From Veillonellaceae bacterium (GTDB lineage: Bacteria; Bacillota_C; Negativicutes; UBA1444), in the NCBI GenBank assembly GCA_012798135.1, contig JAAZNU010000344.1, forward strand, positions 1 through 30,492: 30,492 nt of DNA, given 5' to 3'. Positions 1 through 6,877 of this stretch are shown one piece after another (positions within the stretch are counted from its first letter, which is position 1; every line of letters begins with the position of its first letter). Made by a program: the position numbers and the translations under genes. The notes beneath the pieces were generated by a model. It was not told the origin of the DNA and did not search any database. It saw only the letters and a program-made list of their open reading frames with translations.

Positions 1-202
1 CCGCGCTGCCGGCGTCGGCCAGCGTGCTCCCGGTGCCCTCGTTGCAGCGCCACAGGTGGATCGTGTTGGCGTCCACCACAGCAGCGTTCTGCACGACCTG
101 CAGGGCCGCACTCACGATCTCATGGCTGCTCAGCTCCACGTTGCCCGAGAACGCCAGCACCTCGTCGGCGCTCAGTCCGCCGCCCCACGCCGTTGTTGCC
201 AC
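1..202 (-). CDS. Partial tail protein with LamG/concanavalin-like start
   Basis: The coding region runs off the left edge, so only about 67 N-terminal residues are visible. Translation from a GTG at 202-200 is supported by a perfect AGGAGG seven bases upstream. An in-frame ATG exists further in but has no such site. The visible residues include the stretch IHLWRCNEGTGSTLADA (about 49-65), which resembles the opening of LamG/concanavalin A-like jelly-roll domains (pattern W-x-x-x-EG-x-G-x-x-x-x-D). Such domains in phage tail genes usually bind carbohydrate. The gene follows the preceding one by only three bases, so it belongs to the tail operon. The role as a receptor-binding or tail-fibre protein is inferred from position and this short match. 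Confidence 0.6.
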   Translation of the reverse strand, partial: MATTAWGGGLSADEVLAFSGNVELSSHEIVSAALQVVQNAAVVDANTIHLWRCNEGTGSTLADAGSA

Positions 203-205
203 TGG

Positions 206-472
206 TTACCCTCCTGCCGGCGTCGCGAGGGCGCCGCTGAGCTGCGTAATGGCTGCGCCCATGCCGGCAGCTACGGCGTCGCGAAGCGCCTGGTACTTGC
301 TGGTGTCCACACCAAGCTCTTTGCCCCGGGCAATGTAGCCGTCGAGCCGGCCGATCATGTTCGGGATGTCCCGCTCCAACTGCTCGATGGTCGCCACCTC
401 ACGCGCGAAGCCCTGCTCCAGCTCGAGCCCGGCCTGCAGTGCCCCGAAGTCAACGGTCGCGATGTCTACCAT
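206..472 (-). CDS. Small hypothetical tail-region protein (88 aa)
   Basis: An 88-residue protein starting at the ATG at 472-470, preceded by GAGAGGACAGG. The reading frame stays open further upstream, but that part overlaps the preceding gene and reads like shadow translation, so the internal ATG was chosen. The sequence is mostly helical in character, with the motif IEQLERDIPNMIGRLDGYI in the middle and a small, Ala/Gly-rich C-terminus. There is no signal peptide or membrane segment. I do not recognise the family. Its position between tail-tip genes and a LamG-type protein suggests a small structural or assembly component of the tail. That is inference from context only. Confidence 0.65.
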   Translation of the reverse strand: MVDIATVDFGALQAGLELEQGFAREVATIEQLERDIPNMIGRLDGYIARGKELGVDTSKYQALRDAVAAGMGAAITQLSGALATPAGG

Positions 473-489
473 GGTCACCTGTCCTCTCG

Positions 490-1020
490 TCAGCTTGGCG
501 TCAGCGTCGTCACGGTACCGACCTCGGACTTCGTCTGCGTCCCGATCAGTGCCGCGGCGTCGGTGTCTCCGTCGTAGACCTTGATCGTGTTGTCGCTGGT
601 GTCGGCCTTGCGGCACCCGAAGCCGACCACCCGATACACCCGGTTGAGCAGGTCGGCCACGCTCCCCGTGGTCGCCTTGTACGTCGCGACCAGGGCGCCG
701 AGGACAGCTGCCACCAGATCCCACGGGTCATGCTCCACCACGCGCACGCCGACCAGATACGTGGTGTCTGTCGCCCCCGTCAAGCAGAACGCCACCTCGC
801 CGACGGTGTCAACGTCGTCAGCGTGCACGGTGAGCTTGTAGCAGGTGCCGGTCACCTGCGCCACTGCGCTGCCAGCGGTCGCGCCGAACGCACCCCCTCC
901 CTTGCTCACAGTCACGGTCGCCTCCTCCGCTGTGCCGGCCTCGTAGTAGAGCACCAGCCGCGCGGCTGTGCCCTCGGCCTTCTGCAGGATCGTCTCGCGG
1001 GTCACGAAGCGGGTTGCCAT
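490..1020 (-). CDS. Hypothetical tail-associated protein (176 aa)
   Basis: A 176-residue protein beginning with an ATG at 1020-1018. The Shine-Dalgarno GGAGG overlaps the end of the preceding gene, and the gap between the two genes is four bases. The N-terminal 110 residues alternate short beta-like segments (ARLVLYYEAG, EATVTVSKGG, YKLTVHADDV, TYLVGVRVV). Then comes the segment VVEHDPWDLVAAVLGALVA and a polar C-terminus with YRVVGFGCRKADTSDNTIKV. This resembles small structural proteins found after baseplate or tail-tip genes of environmental siphophages, but I cannot name the family. A beta-rich structural role in the tail tip or fibre base is inferred. Confidence 0.7.
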   Translation of the reverse strand: MATRFVTRETILQKAEGTAARLVLYYEAGTAEEATVTVSKGGGAFGATAGSAVAQVTGTCYKLTVHADDVDTVGEVAFCLTGATDTTYLVGVRVVEHDPWDLVAAVLGALVATYKATTGSVADLLNRVYRVVGFGCRKADTSDNTIKVYDGDTDAAALIGTQTKSEVGTVTTLTPS

Positions 1021-1024
1021 GCTG

Positions 1025-1270
1025 CTACGCCTCCAGTAGCCCGGCGGTCGCCGGGGCAGTCAGTGTCGGGACAGGCCCGTCGAGACCCCACAGGCCGCGG
1101 GTCGCCAGAATGAGCAGGTCGCCTGCAAGTCCCTCCGCACACGTCAGCGGCGACTGCCAGCCGGCCGAACTCACCAGGGGCGCCCGGTCGTCGGCGCCAG
1201 TGTTCGCCCGGGGCTGTGCGAGCCGGCTGATCACGCCCCGCAAGCTGTGTCCGGCGTCGTGCTGCATCAT
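1025..1270 (-). CDS. Small hypothetical protein (81 aa)
   Basis: An 81-residue protein whose start ATG (1270-1268) overlaps the stop of the preceding large tail gene as ATGA, the usual sign of translational coupling. The stop TAG is at 1027-1025, just before the ribosome-binding site of the next gene. The competing frame at 1002-1328 is rejected because it lacks this coupling and reads as arginine-rich shadow. Residues 55-80 include GLWGLDGPVPTLTAPATAGLLEA. No domain is recognised. It is probably a small tail accessory or structural protein, judging only from its position. Confidence 0.6.
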   Translation of the reverse strand: MMQHDAGHSLRGVISRLAQPRANTGADDRAPLVSSAGWQSPLTCAEGLAGDLLILATRGLWGLDGPVPTLTAPATAGLLEA

Positions 1271-3456
1271 GCCGGCACCTCCACGACGCGGCCCACAAGC
1301 GTCTGCGTGTAGCGCCCGCTCTCCTCAACCGCCCACTGCTTGCTGAGCACGCGCAGGATTGTGCCCGTCGCCATGCGCAAGCCCGCCACCTGCACCCTCA
1401 CGTAGTTGTCGGGCATGAGCCCGGGGTAGTCGTGCATCGTCCACTCGACCACCAGACACCAGCGGCCCATATCCTCCCACAGGCGCTTCGTGATAGCGTC
1501 GAGGTCGCTGCCGTCCGGGAAGCTCATGTACCGCTGCCGCAGGTCGCCGATGAACCGCAGGGCGCCCGGCGTCAGTACGCTGTCGAGGTCTGCCAGGGAC
1601 TTGGCTTTGGCGCCGCCGCCCTCGCCCACCTGCACACGCAGGACGTTGGCGAACTCGCCGTAGCTGAGCGCCGCCTTGATGCGGGATACCAGGTCCTCGG
1701 CGTCGGTGCTGTCGTCGTCGAGCGTGTAGTCATACGCCCCCGCCGTGTGCGTCAGCGGTGGCCTTAGGAACAGCACGCCGTTCTGATCCTGCCCCCACTC
1801 ATAGCCCACTGCGTTGGCGATGCCGTCCAGCACGCTCGGCACCTTGGCGTCCTCGCGGAACGACAGGATGCGGGTGCCCGGCGTCGTGGTCGTAAGGACC
1901 TTGGTGGCGCTTGCCACGTTGACCTTAGCCGACGGGATGCCGGCGCAGTTGCAGACGGCCTCAAACGCCTCGCCAGACTGCCAGCCTTGAAACGAGCACA
2001 TCACGCCGAGGTCCTTCAGCGCCAGACGGCTCTCGATGATGTCCTGCGCGTCCTGCACGTAGCGCGACGCTAGGACGCGCTCCGGCCTCTGCAGCTCCGG
2101 CGGCGGCACGTGCCCGGTGAACTGCCGGACCCACGTGGCACCGTCGTCAGTGCTCACCTCGCCGATGATCTTCGCGTTCGCCTTCGGCCACTCCAGCGCG
2201 GCCCCGGTCTTGCTCACGATCTCCGCGTGGCACATGCTGCCACGCCACCGCTCACCGATGCGCCCACTGAGCGCCACCAGTTGGCTTGAGGCGCTTGATC
2301 CCGTCACGGTCGGGTCACTGGTGCCGGCCACCAGGGTAGGGGCCCGATACTCCTGCACGCAGTACAGCAGTGCCCGGCGCCCGGTGTCGCTGGTGGTGAA
2401 CGTCACCTTCGGTCTGGTCGCCTTGGCGTTGCCCGGTAGGGCTTCGCTCTCCACTGTGATAGCGGTGCCCGCCGGCAAGTCTGCCACGGGCTCCCGATAC
2501 GCCGCCGTCTGATTGCACCATGACGGCGCTACGATGTAGCCGTGGGGACGCAGGACAGCGGAAGCCGGGTACGTGACGGGTTGCACCAGCACCTTCACAG
2601 GCCCGCCGAGCGCCCACAGCTCCACGTAGCCGTTCCCCAGGTTGAACTCGTGCTGAGCCTTGCTCTCCGTGCTGCGCCACTTGTCGCCGAACGTCCAGCT
2701 GAAGGGGAGCCCGTTGACGGTCACCAGCAGCTTGCCGCCCTCGGCCTCTACGCGAATGGTCTGGTAGACAGGCCTGCTGCCGATGTCGCGGAACGTCGGG
2801 ATTGCGCTGCAGTCCATCGCCGCGATGACTGTCCAGTGCTCGTCGCCAGCACACTTCCCAAGCAGCGTTGGTTGCAACACGTGCTGTCCGGTGGTGCCCG
2901 TCAGTGCTTCCCAAAACTCGTCTGCTGGCCCCGCACCGGGGAAACACAGGGCATACTCCGTGGTGCGGTCGTTATAGAAGTGCAGGCCAAACATCGGCCG
3001 GTCATAGTCGCCCGCCGTGGTAGGCGACCGCCATACCTGCACCAGTAGGTTCGGTGCGATAGCGTTCGTGCTTCGTATCCTGCCCCACTGGCCAGCGCTG
3101 TATCTGTTTGGAGCAGCATCGTAGTAGTGCAGGTGTTTCACTCGCAGGGCACCGCTACTCGGGCTGAGCTTCCATAGACCCAATGTGTCGGCGCTGGGCG
3201 GCATCTGCCATGCGCTCTCATCAGTGTCAGTCTCCGCCCACGAGCCAATCGGGCCGATGGCATTGATGTCCTTCAGGTACTCAAACAGTCCGCCGAAGTC
3301 CCACCCGAGCGACGTGCCCAGGTCGGCGGTAGAGCCCTTCAGCTGAACATTCGCTTCGGCTGCGTTCCAATCACGCCCGAAACCTGCCACCGTGAGCAGC
3401 GCATCAGCGTGCGGGTTGTCGACCGTCAGTCTACCCACTGCCCTGGTGTATGCCAT
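1267..3456 (-). CDS. Large tail-tip protein, hub-like (729 aa)
   Basis: Start chosen at the ATG at 3456-3454, two bases after the stop of the preceding gene; the frame is open about 39 codons further upstream but that part lies inside the neighbour. Residues from about 1 to 330 look like a beta-rich region (for example VKVLVQPVTYPASAVLRP). A segment near 435-450 reads VSTDDGATWVRQFTG, an Asp-box-like motif. The C-terminal third resembles the modular core of phage tail hub or baseplate proteins, with regularly spaced strands such as EFANVLRVQVGEG, DNYVRVQVAGLRMATGTILR and ending RYTQTLVGRVVEVPA. Position after the tape measure and two other tail genes fits a tail-tip structural role. The exact family is unknown to me. 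Confidence 0.7.
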   Translation of the reverse strand: MAYTRAVGRLTVDNPHADALLTVAGFGRDWNAAEANVQLKGSTADLGTSLGWDFGGLFEYLKDINAIGPIGSWAETDTDESAWQMPPSADTLGLWKLSPSSGALRVKHLHYYDAAPNRYSAGQWGRIRSTNAIAPNLLVQVWRSPTTAGDYDRPMFGLHFYNDRTTEYALCFPGAGPADEFWEALTGTTGQHVLQPTLLGKCAGDEHWTVIAAMDCSAIPTFRDIGSRPVYQTIRVEAEGGKLLVTVNGLPFSWTFGDKWRSTESKAQHEFNLGNGYVELWALGGPVKVLVQPVTYPASAVLRPHGYIVAPSWCNQTAAYREPVADLPAGTAITVESEALPGNAKATRPKVTFTTSDTGRRALLYCVQEYRAPTLVAGTSDPTVTGSSASSQLVALSGRIGERWRGSMCHAEIVSKTGAALEWPKANAKIIGEVSTDDGATWVRQFTGHVPPPELQRPERVLASRYVQDAQDIIESRLALKDLGVMCSFQGWQSGEAFEAVCNCAGIPSAKVNVASATKVLTTTTPGTRILSFREDAKVPSVLDGIANAVGYEWGQDQNGVLFLRPPLTHTAGAYDYTLDDDSTDAEDLVSRIKAALSYGEFANVLRVQVGEGGGAKAKSLADLDSVLTPGALRFIGDLRQRYMSFPDGSDLDAITKRLWEDMGRWCLVVEWTMHDYPGLMPDNYVRVQVAGLRMATGTILRVLSKQWAVEESGRYTQTLVGRVVEVPA

Positions 3457-3458
3457 GC

Positions 3459-5522
3459 TCAACTCACATCCGTTGGCCCCGTCCACGTCTCGCCGTCGTC
3501 GGTGGACGTAAACAGGTCGATACCGCTGGCGCTGCGCGCTGTCACGTAGATCACGCCGCCCTGGGATGTGCATGCCACACTGTCGTATGCGCCGGTATCG
3601 TCGACCGTTACCGCAGTGCCCGGGGTGTTGAGCCCGGCCACGATGCGGTTGAACTTGATGTTGCCGTCCCCGTCAATCCAACAGTAGTGCGGGACGCCCC
3701 CGGTGGGGTCGGTGTACATGCCGTGCCTCCTGCCCTCGGCTGCCGGCGTGACGCTCGCTTCGAGGTACTCGCGCGCCGGTGCCAGGCCGTCTGACGCGGT
3801 CGGCGCCTTGCCCCCGGTCGCCGCGTAGTACCACGGGTGCTCAGTCTCCCCGTCGAACTCCTTGATGCTGTCAAGGTTGGCACTGCGCCAGTGCCCGGCG
3901 TCGTCCGACGGGCGCGGTGCGCCGTCCTTGGCGAACGCCCCGCTGTCAGGGTAGCGGCGCCACACCTGCGCCGCCTTCGCCCTTGAGCGCGCCAGTGTCC
4001 CGAGCGGCTTCTGCGCGATGCCGTGCATGCGCCCGCCGATAACCTTGTCGGTCACCACCTTGCAAACGATGCCCAGTGCGATCTCCCACGAGCCGCACCG
4101 TAGCGCCGCCGTTGCAACCCCGCCGTCCACGTCCTGCTCGAGTGGCACAAAACCAGTCGTCAGCTGGCTCTCGCGCACGTCGAAGAGCCAACACCCGAGT
4201 TCGTTGTCATCGCTGTCCTTCAGCGCCTGTGCTGCGGCGCTCGTGTTCAGACTGCACTCCCACGCGTCGCTGCACCACGTGATAATGTTCGCACCCTGCC
4301 CGAGCGTGAATGCGCTCGTAAAGTCCAGCTCGTAGTTTGGGCTAATCTGCCTGTCAAACATCGGCAGGCACTCCTCCACCACGTTCGCGTTCGAATTGTC
4401 CCCCGCGTACAACATCCGTTGGCTCGCATAGTCCACAACGGCAGACAGACCACCGTGGCGATACCCGCTGCCGCTGTGGTGCTCGTCTCCATCTGCCGCT
4501 GCGGCCTCGAATGTCTTGATGCGCGCGTGTCCCGCCGTGGTCGGGTCAAGTTCCAGTGTTGGCGGCGCTGTCAATTGCCAAGTGCCGTCGGCGAAGCCGC
4601 TCAATTCCAACGTCTCGACAACCTCAGGATCAACCTGCTCCCCGTCCGGCTTGAGCTTGATGAGCCAATACACGTGCTGATCGGTACCAGCAGGCACCTC
4701 ATCAACCTGCACCAACACGCCCTCGCGCACCATGTGCGGGACTGCTTCAAAGTTCCACGTCGTCCATGAGTGCTCGTAGCCGCTCTGGCGGTTGAGCTCG
4801 CTCTCCGTGTCTGTGCCGACGTAGTGATTGTCTACCGGCGTCAGCGTGCGCCCGGCTACCGTCAGCCGTAGCGGCGACGCATCGGGCACTGTGAGGCGCG
4901 TGAGCAGCCAGCCCCAGCCGCGCCAGCAGTAGACAGCTTCCCAAGTCGCGTCCCAGGTGCCGCCCTTCGGGCCCTCTGCCCCGTATGCGGCGCTCCAGCG
5001 GTCCGCGCGGTGGTACCAATAGCTCTCCGGAACCGACGGCCCGCCCGCCGGGAAGTTCTCCGCCGGGGCGTCGGCCTGTATCTGCACGAAGTTGTTCGGC
5101 AGATTCAAAGCCAACTTCGGCGTGCCGCTCGCAGCGACCGTGAAGCCGCCCCCGCTGGTGGGAGCACTCGCCCCGCCGCTGCCGGACCACGACTCATGCG
5201 TCAGCGCCGGGTGCGGACCGTAGATGCTCACGTGATTGCGGTGCGCGAGGTTGAGCGCGTTGAACGTGTAGTGCGAGGAGCAGTCCTCGCTGTCCACCGT
5301 GGGCACCTGTACCTCAATGCTCAAGTCGTCGGCGTCGTGGTGCGCTTCGCGGGCACTCTCCGGGGTGACGCCGAAAGACAGCGTCGCCGAAGTCACGAGT
5401 TCGTGGGCGTCGTAACCCTCGGCATAGTCGAGCCCGGCGATAAGCCCCTCCGCCTGCGCCCACACTCCGACCGCACGCAATTGTGCGGGCGTGGGGTAGA
5501 CCTTGTCGCCGGACGATGCCAT
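3459..5522 (-). CDS. Large tail protein with C-terminal Asp-box (687 aa)
   Basis: Start chosen at the ATG at 5522-5520. It has GGGAG at good spacing and sits just downstream of a stem-loop at 5545-5568. The frame is open back to a GTG at 5618, but that would translate through the stem-loop, so the shorter form is preferred. The protein is rich in Trp, Tyr, Gly and Ser, as in beta-structured tail or receptor-binding proteins. The last 20 residues contain STDDGETWTGPTDVS, which fits the Asp-box consensus S-x-D-x-G-x-T-W found in sialidase-like beta-propellers. A single box does not establish a propeller or enzyme. The following gene is two bases away and carries a similar box. A host-recognition or tail-tip role is inferred. 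Confidence 0.7.
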   Translation of the reverse strand: MASSGDKVYPTPAQLRAVGVWAQAEGLIAGLDYAEGYDAHELVTSATLSFGVTPESAREAHHDADDLSIEVQVPTVDSEDCSSHYTFNALNLAHRNHVSIYGPHPALTHESWSGSGGASAPTSGGGFTVAASGTPKLALNLPNNFVQIQADAPAENFPAGGPSVPESYWYHRADRWSAAYGAEGPKGGTWDATWEAVYCWRGWGWLLTRLTVPDASPLRLTVAGRTLTPVDNHYVGTDTESELNRQSGYEHSWTTWNFEAVPHMVREGVLVQVDEVPAGTDQHVYWLIKLKPDGEQVDPEVVETLELSGFADGTWQLTAPPTLELDPTTAGHARIKTFEAAAADGDEHHSGSGYRHGGLSAVVDYASQRMLYAGDNSNANVVEECLPMFDRQISPNYELDFTSAFTLGQGANIITWCSDAWECSLNTSAAAQALKDSDDNELGCWLFDVRESQLTTGFVPLEQDVDGGVATAALRCGSWEIALGIVCKVVTDKVIGGRMHGIAQKPLGTLARSRAKAAQVWRRYPDSGAFAKDGAPRPSDDAGHWRSANLDSIKEFDGETEHPWYYAATGGKAPTASDGLAPAREYLEASVTPAAEGRRHGMYTDPTGGVPHYCWIDGDGNIKFNRIVAGLNTPGTAVTVDDTGAYDSVACTSQGGVIYVTARSASGIDLFTSTDDGETWTGPTDVS

Positions 5523-5532
5523 GAGCGTCTCC

Positions 5533-5568
5533 CAAAACGAGAATGCCCGCTCATGGGCCTGAGCGGGC
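5533..5568 (-). terminator. Stem-loop with T-rich tail before tail gene
   Basis: On the minus strand GCCCGCTCA (5568-5560) pairs perfectly with TGAGCGGGC (5553-5545) over nine bases around a six-base loop. It is followed by ATTCTCGTTTTGGG. This has the form of a Rho-independent terminator with an imperfect T-run, and the GGGAG of the next gene follows directly. It may end transcripts of the upstream tail gene, or act as an attenuator or processing hairpin in the leader of the downstream gene. It supports starting that gene at 5522 rather than 5618. Confidence 0.6.
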
Positions 5569-5630
5569 GTCTGGGCGCGTTCCGTAGCGCCCGGCAGGGC
5601 ATATTTGCCGAGGCGCACTTTCAGCGCGTC

Positions 5631-6800
5631 TCAGGGCGTTGTAGACCAATTCAGCGATGCCGGTATGCGCGAACTCGCCTGGAACGGCCCGTCAATCCGT
5701 ACCGTATCAACGGGCGTGCCCTGGCGGTCGCGGACATAGAACTGCGAGAAGTCGATCATGAGCGGACTGCCATACACGACTGCATGCCTGGCGTCCGCCG
5801 TGTGTGTGTTTGTGCAGCTGAGGGTCAGCGTGTCTCCTGATCCGCTCAGCGTCCAGTTTGCAAGCGTCTTGCTTCGGCCCGTGAAATCTATGGCATGGCC
5901 TGCCCAATTCAGCGACGCGGAGCCATAGTCTCTCCCGCTGGTACCGCCGTGCATGTACCAGTCCAGGCCCGCCGCAGTCAGCTTGTCGAGCATCGGGTTG
6001 TAGACTTCGAGCGTCGCGTTGTAGACCTGCGTGATGCTGCGCGTTGCGGCCCCGCAGGTCACAGCGGCGGTCGCAGGCTCCGTCAGAACCCAGGCGTCCG
6101 TTGCTGCCGTCTCGTGGGCGTAGACCGGCGACCCGTCGCGCCCGGTCGCGGGCGTGTGCGTGCGCTTGCGCGTCAGTGTCATGCCGCTGATGGCGAGGCT
6201 GTAGTCCGCCGTCACCGTCCAGGGCGTGGGGTCCGTTCCCACCGTCCGGTACTGCTTCGCCGTCGCCGTTATCGCCGACGTCTGGTACTTTTCCTCGGGA
6301 CTGACGCCATCCCAGTTCGTCTCCATGATCCAGGCGACGTAGATGCGCTTGTTCTCCTCGTAGGCGTCCGGAAGCGCGTAGGTCATGTCGCCGAGCCCCA
6401 GCGGCGCATACACGTATTGGCTGGCATCCGTGTCCCACCACGCCGCCGCCAGACCGCAGGACAGGTACCCGCCGGCCACTGCAATCCCGTAGACCGGGTG
6501 GCGCTCGTCGCCGAAGGTCTCCTCGGCGTGCAGCAGTGTGAGGGTGCCCGTGAGGGCAGACCCGTCGCCCGTGGTGGCTGTCTTGACTGCGGCCATCAGG
6601 TCCTCCTTCGACACATCCCAGTGCAGCGCGGCATTCTGCGCGGACGGCTCGCTCATGACACCTGCGGCGCGTAGTTGTCGCCGCGTTTCCCGCCAGGCGG
6701 CTCGCGGCCCCACCGCACACATAACACCTCCGACGCCGACCACAATGATCACGAGCACGCGCAGCACTGCCAACGCCGCGTTTCGCTGTTTACTCGTCAT
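5631..6800 (-). CDS. Tail protein with N-terminal membrane-like helix (389 aa)
   Basis: Start chosen at the ATG at 6800-6798, with AGAAGG upstream and a putative promoter at 6844-6873. The frame is open back to 6887, but that start would lie upstream of the promoter. A further ATG at 6656 is possible and would remove the hydrophobic segment. Residues 9-31 (including VLRVLVIIVVGVGGVMCAV) look like a transmembrane helix, which is odd for a virion protein. The rest is beta-rich and Trp/Tyr-rich, with repeats of short strands such as YVYAPLGLGDMTYALPDAYE and a C-terminus ending SRIPASLNWSTTP. It lies between the tape measure and large tail-tip genes. I do not recognise the family; distal-tail or tip component is inferred. 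Confidence 0.6.
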   Translation of the reverse strand: MTSKQRNAALAVLRVLVIIVVGVGGVMCAVGPRAAWRETRRQLRAAGVMSEPSAQNAALHWDVSKEDLMAAVKTATTGDGSALTGTLTLLHAEETFGDERHPVYGIAVAGGYLSCGLAAAWWDTDASQYVYAPLGLGDMTYALPDAYEENKRIYVAWIMETNWDGVSPEEKYQTSAITATAKQYRTVGTDPTPWTVTADYSLAISGMTLTRKRTHTPATGRDGSPVYAHETAATDAWVLTEPATAAVTCGAATRSITQVYNATLEVYNPMLDKLTAAGLDWYMHGGTSGRDYGSASLNWAGHAIDFTGRSKTLANWTLSGSGDTLTLSCTNTHTADARHAVVYGSPLMIDFSQFYVRDRQGTPVDTVRIDGPFQASSRIPASLNWSTTP

Positions 6801-6811
6801 GCCTTCTGTCT

Positions 6812-6839
6812 CCGTCTGTGCGATTTGCACGTCAGACGG
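6812..6839 (-). promoter_or_regulatory. Inverted repeat at predicted transcript 5' end
   Basis: CCGTCTG (6839-6833) and CAGACGG (6818-6812) form an inverted repeat, with an inner GTGC/GCAC pair around the loop AAATC. The predicted transcription start from the adjacent TATAAT box falls at about 6837, so the hairpin would sit at the very 5' end of the message, just ahead of the ribosome-binding site. It could be an operator, or a 5' hairpin that stabilises or regulates the message. Confidence 0.45.
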
Positions 6840-6843
6840 TAGC

Positions 6844-6873
6844 ATTATAGCCTGCCGCACGAAGCACGGCGAA
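6844..6873 (-). promoter_or_regulatory. Putative sigma-70-type promoter in tail module
   Basis: On the minus strand a perfect TATAAT (6849-6844) is preceded, 18 bases upstream, by TTCGCC (6873-6868), which matches only three of six bases of the -35 consensus. A TATAAT in such GC-rich sequence is unusual, and it lies in the short gap between the tape measure gene and the next tail gene, oriented to transcribe the latter. Weak -35, so this is a prediction. Confidence 0.45.
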
Positions 6874-6877
6874 CATT

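Noticed and set aside
5707..6720. 337-codon minus-strand frame overlapping the tail protein at 5631-6800
   Set aside because: Arg/Gly/His-rich composition typical of an out-of-frame shadow, with the neighbour frame better coupled and with plausible start and promoter.
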